This document shows positions 16,472 to 25,234 of a stretch of DNA of 64,000 bases, piece after piece. Source of the stretch: Myxococcales bacterium UBA1660 (lineage in GTDB: Bacteria > Myxococcota_A > Polyangia > Polyangiales > Houyiibacteriaceae); assembly GCA_002320815.1 (NCBI GenBank), contig DCLA01000019.1, positions 62,001 through 126,000 on the forward strand, in the 5' to 3' direction. Position numbers and translations under genes: made by a program. The first letter of the stretch is position 1, and the number at the start of each line of letters is the position of its first letter. Under the pieces are notes generated by a model. The model was not told where the DNA came from. It saw only the letters and a list, made by a program, of their open reading frames with translations, and searched no databases.

Positions 16472-17326
16472 TCAGACCTTGCGCTCGGGGAACTTCCGGT
16501 AGCGCGCCAAGGCGACCTGGAGCACCGCGTAGGCGACGAGACCCGCGGCCACCACGATGAGGAGCACCATGCCGTAGCTCTGGGAGGCGATCTCGGAAAG
16601 GGCGTCACCGAAGGTCTTCGCCTGGCCCGGCTGGGCGGTGGCCGCGGCCTTGATGAGGTAGCCGCCGACCATGCCGAAGACCACGCCACGAGCGATGAGG
16701 CCGATCCGGCCGGCAAGGGTCGCGCCCTTCACCTCGGCCTGGCTCATCTCGCCGGTCTTGAGCTCGTCCTTGAACTTCAGGGTCCAGCCCTTGTGGATCT
16801 GATAGAGCGAGTAGCCCACGACGAAGGCGCCGAGGAGCCCGACGAGGATCGGGCCGACCGTGTCCACGGCCATGAGCTTGGCGATCCAGGTCTTCTTGCT
16901 GGACCCGCTGCCGCCGCCGATGACGAGCTGGATGGCGTTCACGCCGAGGAACGTGTGCATCAGTCCGCTGGCGGCGTAGCCGACCCGCTTCAGGATGCCT
17001 TTGCCGTCCGTCCCGTTGTTCTCGGGATCCATGGCCGCCTGGACATAGCGCCACAGCGCGTAGCCGAAGAGACCGATGGAGGTCAGGACCAGGAGCGCTT
17101 TGCCGAAGGGCTGGGTCCCGATCTCGCGGACCGCGTTGCCGCTTCCGCCGACGCTGCCGCCGCTCCCGACGGCGGCGCGGATGGCCAGGATGCCCACCAG
17201 GGCATAGACCACGCCCTTGGTGGCGTAGCCGACGCGGCCGAGTCTCTCGACCCAGTCGTTGGTGGCTCCGCGGGCCTTCCGGGTAGCGTTCTTGGTGGCG
17301 TGTCGTGCTTCTGTCAGTGCGCTCAT
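16472..17326 (-). CDS. DUF1206 six-helix membrane protein
   Basis: A 284-residue integral membrane protein with three repeats of a two-helix unit. Each begins with the same signature: GRVGYATKGVVYALVGILAI, KRVGYAASGLMHTFLGVNAI and GRIGLIARGVVFGMVGGYLI. This is the DUF1206 layout. The function is unknown; members occur in actinobacteria, cyanobacteria and myxobacteria. The N-terminus is basic and cytoplasmic. The preceding 124 bases (17327-17450) hold no gene and no clear signal. The DnaJ-type zinc-finger gene follows on the same strand. Confidence 0.88.
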   Translation of the reverse strand: MSALTEARHATKNATRKARGATNDWVERLGRVGYATKGVVYALVGILAIRAAVGSGGSVGGSGNAVREIGTQPFGKALLVLTSIGLFGYALWRYVQAAMDPENNGTDGKGILKRVGYAASGLMHTFLGVNAIQLVIGGGSGSSKKTWIAKLMAVDTVGPILVGLLGAFVVGYSLYQIHKGWTLKFKDELKTGEMSQAEVKGATLAGRIGLIARGVVFGMVGGYLIKAAATAQPGQAKTFGDALSEIASQSYGMVLLIVVAAGLVAYAVLQVALARYRKFPERKV

Positions 17327-17450
17327 CGTCGCGATGTCCTCCTGTGACGGCGACAGTGCAGCGACCGTGCCGACGTCTCCCCCGTGGAAATGCGGGGGGC
17401 CGGCGTGGAGAACTGCCCCGGGCGTGGCGGGGAACCGACACGATCCCCGT

Positions 17451-18164
17451 TCAGAGCAGACGGTAGGTCACCACCAACACGTCGCGATAGGCGGGCTCGG
17501 CGGGATCCACCGCTTCCACCGCGGTGACCGCGTGCATGGCGCGGCGATCGTCGACGAGCGCGGCGTCGAAGGGCTCGGTCAACGTGAACGAGCCCAGCGT
17601 CCGCCGGTCGTTGGCGTGGATCGAGGTGGTCCCCTCGCGGATGTTCACCCGCTCGACCATCAGCACCAGCACGTGGTCCACGCCGTCGCGATGCATTCCC
17701 TCGGGTGTAGGCGAGCCAGGGCGACCGATGCGCGCCTCGATCCGGAACTGATGGACCTCGACCTCCCAGCGCGGATCGGCGCCGGAGAGGGGCGCGAAGA
17801 CCCGGGCCCCCTCGAGGAGGACCGTGTTGAGGCTCGCGCTCGCCGCCGCCTCGGGCGCGAGCGGTTCGAACACTCGCTGCAGACCGCCCTGGAGCGGGTT
17901 GTACTCGAGGTCCTGGTGGTGGGCGCGGTCGGGGAGCTGGCGCGCGACTCCCGGCTCCACGGCGAACACCCCGTGGCGGCGCCGCCGCTCCCGACCGACC
18001 AGCGCGAGGTAGGGGTCCGGCCCCAGGTCGTCCCAGGTGGCCGCGAAGGCGCTCCAGTCAGCCAACGAACCCGTCGTCTCCAGACGCCGCCGCATCCGCT
18101 CGCCCTCGACGAAGGCGTAGCCGTCCTGGCGCAGGGTCTCGCTGAGCTCGTCCACGGCGCGCAC
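17451..18164 (-). CDS. 2OG-Fe dioxygenase family protein (PF10014-like)
   Basis: A 237-residue protein resembling the 2OG-Fe(II) dioxygenase family that includes L-isoleucine 4-hydroxylase. The first metal ligands are in GMHRDGVDHVLVLMV (His-x-Asp), and the distal His is in RRAMHAVTAV. The family's N-terminal DLGPDPYLALVGRERRRRHGVF and DLEYNPLQGGLQRVFEPL are also present. The likely reaction is hydroxylation of a free amino acid or a related small molecule with 2-oxoglutarate; the substrate is not deducible. The start is GTG at 18164; another in-frame GTG lies 3 codons in. It stands alone. Confidence 0.78.
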   Translation of the reverse strand: MRAVDELSETLRQDGYAFVEGERMRRRLETTGSLADWSAFAATWDDLGPDPYLALVGRERRRRHGVFAVEPGVARQLPDRAHHQDLEYNPLQGGLQRVFEPLAPEAAASASLNTVLLEGARVFAPLSGADPRWEVEVHQFRIEARIGRPGSPTPEGMHRDGVDHVLVLMVERVNIREGTTSIHANDRRTLGSFTLTEPFDAALVDDRRAMHAVTAVEAVDPAEPAYRDVLVVTYRLL

Positions 18165-18202
18165 GGTACGACGATGCGCGCCGCCGTCGAGCCGACCGAA
18201 CG

Positions 18203-18412
18203 TCAGGCCAGGCGCTCGGTGCCGGGGTTGGCCGGCCCGCCCGCGGGGCGCTCCCAGGCCGAGGGGATCGGGCGCCGGGTGATGGTGGGCGCGACCACGG
18301 TGGGGTTGGGTCGTTGGGGCGCGGTGGCCACGCGCGGACGGATGCGCGCCTCGCCGGTGGTCGGGTCCTGGTACAGCTCGAACTTCGCCGAAACGCTGGC
18401 GTTTTCGTACAT
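18203..18412 (-). CDS. Small hypothetical protein
   Basis: A possible 69-residue protein beginning MYENASVSAKFELYQDPTTGEARIRPR and continuing as a Pro/Thr/Arg-rich tail. The ATG at 18412 has AGAGG about 9 bases upstream; a GTG at 18421 is also in frame but too close to that site. The folded-looking start (a beta strand carrying DPTTGE) followed by a disordered tail looks like a real small protein. There is no family match I can name. Confidence 0.5.
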   Translation of the reverse strand: MYENASVSAKFELYQDPTTGEARIRPRVATAPQRPNPTVVAPTITRRPIPSAWERPAGGPANPGTERLA

Positions 18413-18483
18413 GACGATCACCTCTCGGGGGGACGCGCCGGCAGGCGCGTCGGCACGCCCATCACACGTACGGGGCGCAGCGG

Positions 18484-18672
18484 CTATTCCAGTCGCGCGA
18501 CCGGCGCCAGCGCTACGGCCTTCGTGGCCGGCGGCGGTGGAGCCTCCGCGGCGAGGGTGGCCGGGATGGGGATGATGCAGCAGCAGCCGATCGGCGCGAA
18601 GCTGGAGCCTCCGAAGATCAGCGCGGCGAGCGCGAGGTAGCGGCGCCGGTGGCCGGCGGAGCGTCGTTCCAT
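18484..18672 (-). CDS. Small membrane or lipid-anchored peptide with a CCC motif
   Basis: A possible 62-residue protein. A basic N-terminus (MERRSAGHRRRY) leads into one hydrophobic stretch (LALAALIFGGSSFAPIGCCC). Then comes IIPIPATLAAEAPPPPATKAVALA. The three cysteines after the hydrophobic segment could be a lipid attachment site, although the -3 to -1 residues (Pro-Ile-Gly) are a poor lipobox. It lies on the same strand as the two neighbouring small genes. Confidence 0.5.
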   Translation of the reverse strand: MERRSAGHRRRYLALAALIFGGSSFAPIGCCCIIPIPATLAAEAPPPPATKAVALAPVARLE

Positions 18673-18710
18673 GGGGATGCGACGCTGCAGGCGAGCGGGC
18701 CGTTTCGCGC

Positions 18711-19634
18711 TCAGATCAGAATGGGCACCTGGCACTCGGTGGCCGGCGTGAGCCACTTGATGGCGTTGAGCCAGAAGCGCTCGAGCTGGTACTCGGGGTG
18801 CTCGGTCCACTCGGAGTCGTAAGTGATCCACTCGTCGCCCCAGACGAGGACCTTGCCCGCGCCGACCTCCCGGGCGCGGAGCACGTCGAAGCCGCCCTCA
18901 CGGGCGACGACGTCGCCCTCGCCGATGACCTCGTAGCCGTTGTCGACGCCCACCTGGGTCACACCCTCGCTCACCGGGTGCTCGGTCCACTCGGTGACCG
19001 GGCGGGTCGGGCTCCCGCCGAGGATCTGCGCCGAGTCGTACTGCACACCCGTCGGAGCGAGCAGGCGGTTCACGTTGGTCCGCTCGTCGGGGCTCCCGTA
19101 GCCGATGAGGGTCATCAGGCCGCCGCCGGCGCGGATCCAGGCCTCCAGCGCCGCGACCTCGTCGTCGGAGTACTCGCGGCCGCGCAGGTCCTCGGCGACG
19201 ATCACCTGGTAGGGCTCGAGGAGCTCGGGGGTGAGGGTCATGTCGCCCAGGGCGGTGGCCCCGATGTCGCTGCGCTCGTCGAGCCACGCAGAGAACACGT
19301 CGCCGGCGCCGTGGGCCCCGGGCACACCCAAGGTCGCGACGATGAGGCAGTCGCAGATGCCGTCGCCGCCTTCGTCGACGTCGTCGATGATGCCGTTGGC
19401 GTCGTTGTCGATGCCGTCGCAGACCTCGGGCCCGCCGCCGTCGGGCCGGGGACCGAAGTCGCGGCCACCGCCGTCCGTACCGGAGCCACCGCCGTCCATG
19501 CCGCCGCCGTCCGTGCTGCCGAGGTCGGCGATGGGGTCGTCGGCGTCACCGCCGTCGCCGAGGACCTCGTCGTCGCAGGAGCAACCGCCGAGGGATAGGG
19601 CCAGGCCGAGGACGAGCAGGGGGGTGTTGCGCAC
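18711..19634 (-). CDS. Lipoprotein with MopE-like metal-binding motif and GATase-like domain
   Basis: A 307-residue lipoprotein. The signal peptide MRNTPLLVLGLALSLGGC ends in a lipobox. An Asp/Gly-rich spacer follows, then one VCDGIDNDANGIIDDVDE motif (the acidic calcium-binding-type motif of myxobacterial MopE-like proteins). The C-terminal 200 residues start IVATLGVPGAHGAGDVFSAWL and contain YQVIVAEDLRGREYSDDEVAALEAWIRAGGGLMTLIGYG, like ThuA/DUF4350 glutamine-amidotransferase-type folds without a clear catalytic cysteine. The GTG start follows TGAGG. Probably a surface protein; function unknown. Confidence 0.8.
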   Translation of the reverse strand: MRNTPLLVLGLALSLGGCSCDDEVLGDGGDADDPIADLGSTDGGGMDGGGSGTDGGGRDFGPRPDGGGPEVCDGIDNDANGIIDDVDEGGDGICDCLIVATLGVPGAHGAGDVFSAWLDERSDIGATALGDMTLTPELLEPYQVIVAEDLRGREYSDDEVAALEAWIRAGGGLMTLIGYGSPDERTNVNRLLAPTGVQYDSAQILGGSPTRPVTEWTEHPVSEGVTQVGVDNGYEVIGEGDVVAREGGFDVLRAREVGAGKVLVWGDEWITYDSEWTEHPEYQLERFWLNAIKWLTPATECQVPILI

Positions 19635-19674
19635 GCCTCAGTCTACCCACATCCGGGGGCAACGCGAGCCTCGC

Positions 19675-21045
19675 TCACATGAGCTCGGCGAGCGGGCCGG
19701 CCGCCTTGCGCAGGTCGCCCTCTTCGCCGCCGAAGGTGTCGAGGGATTCGCCGGCCAGATAACCCATGGTGTTCCACAGGTTGCTGAGCTGACGGTTCTC
19801 CGAGGAGTTCACGCCGGGGTACACCACCGTTCGGCCGCCGCTGCGGAGGCCCACGCCGCTCCCCCCGAGGAGGAGGATCGGGAACTCGCTGGCCGTCGAG
19901 TGGTGCTGCTCGCCGTTGTCGCCGACCCAGACGATGACCGTCCGGTCGAGGAGCCCGGCGTCGGCGAGGCGGCGGGCGCCGGCGGCGATGGCCGCCACCT
20001 GAGCCCGGTTCACGTCGCGGATCGCCTGCAGCATGGCGGGGTCGCCGCCGGAGGTGTGCTGCATGTCGTGGCGACCGGTGCCGGAGATGCTGGAGTAGGT
20101 GAGCGAGAAAGAGCCGCCGGTGCCGGACCCGACGACCGCGACGTGGGTGAGGTCGTCGATCAACGTGCTGACCGCCAGGTCGACGAGCGCGTGGAAGCGC
20201 GCCAGCGGCGCCAACCCACCGGCGATCGCCGGCGGCGCCACCACGCTCGAGCGCATCCCGCGGAGGATCTCCTGGGTCTCCAGGAGGGACTCGATGGACC
20301 GGCCGTAGCTGCCGAGCTTGGCGCGCTCGCTCATGTCCCCGGTGAAGCGCCGTTCCGCAGCGGCGAGGTCCTCGGCGGCCAAGCGGAGCATCCGCTCGCG
20401 GCGGTCGAAGGCGCGACCGGCGGCCCCCTCGGCGAATGCGCCGTAGGCGAACTCGTAGGCGGCGCCGGCGTCGAGGATCAGCGGCGCGGTGTCCCGGGCG
20501 GCGTAGGCGCAGGTGCCGAAGTCGATGGGCCGGCCCCCGCCGACCCCGACCCGGAAGGCCTCGAAGGGGGTGTCTTGGCGCACCGAGTCGAGCGCGGCGA
20601 GGTGCGCGTCGATGGTCGGCCCGCCGGGTTGGCCCCCGATGGTCCGCGCCGAGGCCAGGGACCCGTGGTAGCCGGAGTGGCCGCCCCCCACGATGCGCGA
20701 GCTGAGCCCGAGGAGCACCGTCGCCTGGTCGACCAGACCCTCGTCCCGGAGCGGCCCGAGGGCGTGGGCGGTCTCGAAGTCGGGCGTCGCGACCTCCAGC
20801 GGCGAGTCGTGCCGCATGCGGTTGTACCACCAGCGGTCGCCGCCGATGGGGCTGCCCATCGTCTCGTCGATCGCGGCGCGCGCGGTGTCGGTGAGCACCG
20901 AGGCCGGCTCGAAGCCGTTGCCCTCCACGATGAAGAGGTAGCGCGGACAGTCCGCGCCGTCGGCATGGGCGAACCGCTGGCCGAGGGGCAGCGCGGCGGC
21001 CGCGGTCGCGCCCGCGGCGACCCGGAGGAAGTCTCTACGCTTCAC
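19675..21045 (-). CDS. DUF1552 protein, Tat-exported
   Basis: A 456-residue secreted protein. The N-terminus KRRDFLRVAAGATAAAALPLG is a Tat signal with the twin-arginine box. The DUF1552 body follows, with YLFIVEGNGFEP, LLGLSSRIVGGGHSGYHGSL, THVAVVGSGTGGSF and VIVWVGDNGEQHHSTASEFPILLLGGS. The fold is predicted to be related to alkaline phosphatase/sulfatase enzymes, but no activity is established. The GTG start overlaps the stop of the DUF1592 gene by 3 bases (GTGA) and has GGAGAGG upstream. The DUF1552/DUF1592 pairing is a standing arrangement in Planctomycetes and Myxococcota. Confidence 0.9.
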   Translation of the reverse strand: MKRRDFLRVAAGATAAAALPLGQRFAHADGADCPRYLFIVEGNGFEPASVLTDTARAAIDETMGSPIGGDRWWYNRMRHDSPLEVATPDFETAHALGPLRDEGLVDQATVLLGLSSRIVGGGHSGYHGSLASARTIGGQPGGPTIDAHLAALDSVRQDTPFEAFRVGVGGGRPIDFGTCAYAARDTAPLILDAGAAYEFAYGAFAEGAAGRAFDRRERMLRLAAEDLAAAERRFTGDMSERAKLGSYGRSIESLLETQEILRGMRSSVVAPPAIAGGLAPLARFHALVDLAVSTLIDDLTHVAVVGSGTGGSFSLTYSSISGTGRHDMQHTSGGDPAMLQAIRDVNRAQVAAIAAGARRLADAGLLDRTVIVWVGDNGEQHHSTASEFPILLLGGSGVGLRSGGRTVVYPGVNSSENRQLSNLWNTMGYLAGESLDTFGGEEGDLRKAAGPLAELM

Positions 21046-23456
21046 GAGTCCTCTCCTTCTTCCATCGTCATCGAGCGCCGCACGAAGGTCTCGCTGCTGA
21101 CCAGCGCCTCCATCATGGCGAAGAAGGAGCCGGTGCTCTCCAGCGCCGCTTCCATCTCCACCAGGGTGCACCCGTCCGCGAGCACCTCGTCCCGGCCCAT
21201 GAAGTAGCGGAAGGCCTGGCGGACCATGCCGCGTCGCGCGTAGGCCGAGCCCGCGATGGCGTCGACCAGCTCGGTGACCGTCGCGTAGCTCCCGTTGAGC
21301 GCGGGGTCGGGCAGGTTGTCGATCACCGTGCTCCCATCGGGCGCGCCGCCGTGATCCTCCACCCGAGCGAAGCCGGCGTGGTTGAACGTCTCGAAGGCGA
21401 AGCCCAGCGAGTTCATCGACTGGTGGCAGCCGTAACACTGGCTGGTCGTGGCGTCGTCGCCCTCGGGGTCGACCCCGGGCTCGGTGCTGCGGCGCACGCG
21501 CTCCCGGGCGGAGAGCTCCGGGTCGCTGGGGACCAACATGGCCTGGAGACCCTGCACGTTGTCCAAACCGCCGACCTGCTCGCAGAAGAGCTCGGTGCGC
21601 AGCCAGTGACCGCGGAGGACCAGGCTGGCATCGTCCTCGAAGTTGCCGCCGTGGGCGCCGAGCCAGGCCGGATGGGTGAGCACGCCGCGGCGCGGTCCGT
21701 CGGCGGGCAGGGTCACCCAGCGAGAGGCCTCGTCGGTGGCGATGGCATCGGTGACGTCGTAGACCCAGTTGGAGCCCGCCCAGGACTGCCAGGTACTCCC
21801 GACACAGACGCCTACATAGGGGTCACAGGTTCCGGGACAGTCGGCATCGGTCGCGCACATCTGATCGCTGGCGGCGATCATGTTCGACCCGATGTACCAG
21901 TGGCGGGTGGTCATGAGCGCTTCGAAGACGTCCGTGCCGGCCGCGTCGCTCTCGATGACGGCGCGGGCGATGGTGGCGTCCAACTGCTGGATGATGTCGG
22001 GCTCGTGGACTCCGGAGTTGTTCGCCGGCGCCTGCAGGGTGGCGTACCCCTTTCCGGCGAGCCGCTCTTGGTAGTCGGTGGTCGCAGACGGGGTGTCCTT
22101 GAAGGCGGAATCCGCGTCGGAGAAATCGAGCCACTCGCGGAAAAACCCCCGGATGCGCGGCGCGAGCCACCACGACCCGGTCGTGGTGCTGCTCCCCTCG
22201 GTGACGCCGCTGGCGTAGCGACGCAGGAGGGCCCGCCGGACGGCGGGATCGCGGATGGTGCCGTCGGCCGCCGCGATCGCGATCCCCGAGTAGCGCCCCG
22301 CAGCAAACATGTCCGCGTCGGGGTCGGTGTCGGGCGCCGACTGCCGAATGGGGGTGCCCACGGGCGCCGGCCCGAGCACACTTCCCAATGCGAAGGCCAG
22401 CTCGGTGTCGCTGAGCTCTCCGGTTTCCGGGTCGCCGAGGTCGGACCGAAAGAGCGACCCCGTCATGAGGAGCGCCGCCTGGGCCGCTTCGTGGAGCGTC
22501 TCCTCGCGGGGGGCCCCGGAGGTGGGCTCTTCCGCGATTCGATCCGTCACGTACGTGCGCAGACGGCTTCGCTCGTCGTCCGAGGGCTGCCGGAAGAGCG
22601 CACCGCGGGTGAGGACGATGTCCACCCAGCCGTCGATGCATTCGGGGGTGGGGGCAGCGTCGTGCATGCAGGCGATGACCCCGGAGCGGTTGAGACAGCA
22701 GGTATGGAGGCCGTGCATGCGTCGACCACCGGGGTCACCCTCGGTCCAGTGCGCGCTGGCCGCGGGCAGGTGCATCATCAGCAGGTTGAGCGTCGCCGGG
22801 TCCATCCCCACGCCCTCGGCGTAGGTGCTGTACTCGCCGTCGGGGCTGGCCAGGGGGTTCTGGGAGACCCCGGCGCCATTGACCGCCACCTGGGTGAACT
22901 CCTGGGCGTTGATGCGGCGCACCCGCGAGGGCGAGGACCGAGGGGCGCTCGGGTCCGCGCAGGAGAAGAGCTCGCCCGGGTCCAGGGTGTTGGGGTCGTA
23001 GGGGACCTCCGCGGGCGCGAGGTCGTCGCAGTCGAGGCTGGCGCCAGCGCGAATCCAAGACTCGATCATCGACAGCTCGCTCACCGGCGTCGCCCGACCG
23101 AGGGGCATGTTCGCGCCGCCTTCCGCGCCCTGGGTATGGGCCAGCTTCTGGTAGAGGAAGCTCGCTTCCGGGTCGCCGGGCACCAGGAGGCGCGCGCCGG
23201 GCACGATCTCGCTGGTTTGCGACGAGAGCTCCGCGAGCCCTTCCCGGGAGAGGTTCGGGAAGCGGCTGCCCTGGTGGCAGCCGGCACAGGTCCGCTCGAA
23301 GAAGAGGATGGCCGCGCCGGCCTCTCCGCACTCGGCGAAACCGGGCGGGCCCATGTCGACGGCCGGGTCCGGGTCCGGGCCGCCTCCCCCGCCGATGGTT
23401 CCCTGACACGCGAGGAGGAGAGCGCTCGCGGCGATGGCAACGCGATTCACCAGCAC
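21042..23456 (-). CDS. DUF1592/DUF1588-family cytochrome lipoprotein
   Basis: An 804-residue secreted multi-domain protein. It starts with a lipoprotein signal (SALLLAC, Cys17). A planctomycete-type cytochrome c module follows, with heme site CAGCH at 57-61. Next come the DUF1587/1595/1592 region (RRINAQEFTQVAVNGAG and RGFFREWLDFSDADSAF), DUF1588 (RGVLTHPAWLGAHGGN) and DUF1585, carrying a second heme-like CYGCH at 674-678. A CATDADCPGTC module is inserted mid-protein. The family is thought to act with DUF1552 proteins on the cell surface in redox-linked degradation; no substrate is known. Start GTG 23456, with a second GTG two codons in. Confidence 0.88.
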   Translation of the reverse strand: MLVNRVAIAASALLLACQGTIGGGGGPDPDPAVDMGPPGFAECGEAGAAILFFERTCAGCHQGSRFPNLSREGLAELSSQTSEIVPGARLLVPGDPEASFLYQKLAHTQGAEGGANMPLGRATPVSELSMIESWIRAGASLDCDDLAPAEVPYDPNTLDPGELFSCADPSAPRSSPSRVRRINAQEFTQVAVNGAGVSQNPLASPDGEYSTYAEGVGMDPATLNLLMMHLPAASAHWTEGDPGGRRMHGLHTCCLNRSGVIACMHDAAPTPECIDGWVDIVLTRGALFRQPSDDERSRLRTYVTDRIAEEPTSGAPREETLHEAAQAALLMTGSLFRSDLGDPETGELSDTELAFALGSVLGPAPVGTPIRQSAPDTDPDADMFAAGRYSGIAIAAADGTIRDPAVRRALLRRYASGVTEGSSTTTGSWWLAPRIRGFFREWLDFSDADSAFKDTPSATTDYQERLAGKGYATLQAPANNSGVHEPDIIQQLDATIARAVIESDAAGTDVFEALMTTRHWYIGSNMIAASDQMCATDADCPGTCDPYVGVCVGSTWQSWAGSNWVYDVTDAIATDEASRWVTLPADGPRRGVLTHPAWLGAHGGNFEDDASLVLRGHWLRTELFCEQVGGLDNVQGLQAMLVPSDPELSARERVRRSTEPGVDPEGDDATTSQCYGCHQSMNSLGFAFETFNHAGFARVEDHGGAPDGSTVIDNLPDPALNGSYATVTELVDAIAGSAYARRGMVRQAFRYFMGRDEVLADGCTLVEMEAALESTGSFFAMMEALVSSETFVRRSMTMEEGEDS

Positions 23457-23570
23457 AGGATGCCCCGGCCTGCGGGCGGCTTCACTTACCGAGTGTTCGT
23501 CATGCGAACGTCGGTCCAGGTCTCCTCGGGATCCCGCGCTCCGAGTCGGGGGCGACGGGGCGAAATTGAA

Positions 23571-23598
23571 AAAGGCGAGCCCCGCGGGGCTCGCCTTT
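23571..23598 (-). terminator. Intrinsic terminator of the RRM protein gene
   Basis: A perfect 28-base palindrome: 23571-23584 (starting AAAGGCGAGC) is the exact inverse of 23585-23598. On the minus strand it ends in TTTTTC. It lies 36 bases downstream of the RRM gene and 115 bases before the DUF1592 start, so it separates the two units. Confidence 0.88.
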
Positions 23599-23633
23599 CT
23601 CGGATGGGTGCGGGCCCTAGAGCCCGCAGCCGC

Positions 23634-23963
23634 TCACCAGCGGTCGTCGCGGCGATCGCCGCCACGGCCGCCGCGACCGCCGCCACCACCGTAGCCGCCG
23701 CCGCCGCCGCGCGGAGCGCGCTCGCGCGCCTCGTTCACGTTGACGGACCGTCCGTCGATGTTCTGACCGTTCATCTCCTCGATGGCACGGTCGGCCGCCG
23801 CGTCGTCCGCGAAGGTGACGAACCCGAAACCGCGGCTGCGCCCGGTGTCGCGATCGGTGATGACCTTGGCGTCGGTGACGTCACCGAACCGCTCGAAAGC
23901 GGAACGGAGGCCATGGTCATCGGTGGCCCACGCAAGGCTGCCCACGAAAAGCTTCTTCGACAT
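23634..23963 (-). CDS. Glycine-rich RRM RNA-binding protein
   Basis: A 109-residue cytoplasmic protein with one RNA recognition motif (residues 1-80). RNP2 is LFVGSL (5-10), RNP1 is RGFGFVTF (about 44-51), and IDGRSVNVNEA forms the last strand. The C-terminus is an RGG/Gly-Tyr-rich tail. It resembles cyanobacterial and myxobacterial cold-responsive Rbp proteins that bind single-stranded RNA. The AGAGAG before ATG 23963 is the likely ribosome site. The 220-base upstream gap (23964-24183) has no gene; if it is leader, the 5' UTR is long, as is common for cold-shock genes. A strong terminator follows. Confidence 0.93.
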   Translation of the reverse strand: MSKKLFVGSLAWATDDHGLRSAFERFGDVTDAKVITDRDTGRSRGFGFVTFADDAAADRAIEEMNGQNIDGRSVNVNEARERAPRGGGGGYGGGGGRGGRGGDRRDDRW

Positions 23964-24183
23964 TATCTCTCTCTGAACTCACTCGCTTCGTGGCGGACCG
24001 GAGAGCGACCCCGAGCATAAGGCCCCGAGGCGCACGCGCGGTAGCAGCCGGGATTGGCTGCGCGGCTCGAGAACGCCGACGTTTTTCGGTCGCTTCTCGA
24101 AAACCCTGCACGAAACGTTGGCGAAGCATTCAACTGGATCGGTCGTTCCGCAAGGCGGAGGGCCCACTTTCTCTCACACGGCG

Positions 24184-25179
24184 TCAGACCAGGACCAAGA
24201 TCCCGCCCAGGCTGAGCACCGAGATCACGGCCCAGAGCGCCACCCCCTGGAGGAAGGGCCGAGCCCCGACCGCGCGAAGCGCGGGGCGACTCAGGGAGGC
24301 GCCGACCAGGAAGAGGGCCACCACCAGCAGCCGGCGAGCGACCGACCCCACCACCGCCCCCGCGGGGCGCAGCGCAGGAACGAAGGTGACCGCGAGGGCC
24401 ACCACCACGAAGCCCACGATGAACCAGGGGCGAGCGGTGCGGATGGGCTCGCCGTCGGAAGTCGCCCGGCGGGTACGCCAGGCGAGGAGCAACGTGAGGG
24501 GCACGATCCAGAGGGCCCGGGCCAGCTTCACGGTGGTGGCGATCTCCAGCGCGCGCTCGCCGTGGGTCATCGCCGCGCCGACCACCGAGCTGGTGTCGTG
24601 GATGGCGATGGCCGCCCAGAGGCCGAACTGCTCGTCGCTCAGACCCAGGAAGGACCCGAGCCAGGGGAAGAGCACCAGGGCCACCGCGTTCAGGAGGAAG
24701 ACGGTGCCCAGGGCGGCAGTGATCTGATGGCCCCGAGCGCGCACGGTGGGGGCCACGGCGGCGATGGCGCTCCCGCCGCAGATGGCGGTTCCCACGGTGA
24801 CCAGGAGCCCGGTGGTGCCGTCGACCCGGAGGGCCCGGCCGAAGAAGCGGCCCACGACGAGGCAGGTGAGGATGCTGCCCACCGCTAGGGCCGCGCCGGT
24901 CGCTCCGACGGCCGCCACCGCCTGCAGGTCGAGCCCGGCGCCGAGACCCACCACCGACGCGGCGAGGAGCCCCTTGGCCCAGTCGCGGGTCTGGGCCTCG
25001 TAGCCGTTCAGACCCACCAACGCGAGGGCGACCCCGGCGAAGAGGGCGGTCGCCGAGCCCACCGCGGGGTGGAGGCAGCCCAGGGCCGCGACCGGGACCA
25101 GCCAGCGCCGAGCCGCGTCGAGACCCCGGTCTCGAGGGGTCGCGGCGGCGTCGGTCAGGCGGAGGGCGGCTTCGGTCAC
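24184..25179 (-). CDS. YeiH/UPF0324 family membrane protein (putative sulfate/sulfite exporter)
   Basis: A 331-residue polytopic membrane protein of the Cons_hypoth698 family, with about ten hydrophobic segments. Family motifs are GLNGYEAQTRDWAKGLLAASVVGLGAGLDL, VGTAICGGSAIAAVAPTV, LFPWLGSFLGLSDEQFGLWAAIAIHDTSSVVGAA and the C-terminal LFLVGASLSR. Proteins of this family are annotated as putative sulfate exporters on limited evidence. It is divergent from a LysR regulator, as yeiH is from yeiE in enterics. The GTG at 25179 gives the usual length; a GTG at 25188 is also possible. Confidence 0.85.
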   Translation of the reverse strand: MTEAALRLTDAAATPRDRGLDAARRWLVPVAALGCLHPAVGSATALFAGVALALVGLNGYEAQTRDWAKGLLAASVVGLGAGLDLQAVAAVGATGAALAVGSILTCLVVGRFFGRALRVDGTTGLLVTVGTAICGGSAIAAVAPTVRARGHQITAALGTVFLLNAVALVLFPWLGSFLGLSDEQFGLWAAIAIHDTSSVVGAAMTHGERALEIATTVKLARALWIVPLTLLLAWRTRRATSDGEPIRTARPWFIVGFVVVALAVTFVPALRPAGAVVGSVARRLLVVALFLVGASLSRPALRAVGARPFLQGVALWAVISVLSLGGILVLV

Positions 25180-25234
25180 GGGGGGCACTCTGGGGGAGAG
25201 CCATCGATTCGTCGAAGCGCAAAAACCTATGTGC

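Noticed and set aside
21351..24020. An 889-codon plus-strand frame opposite the DUF1592 and RRM genes
   Set aside because: Antisense shadow of two recognised genes; it crosses the strong terminator at 23571-23598.
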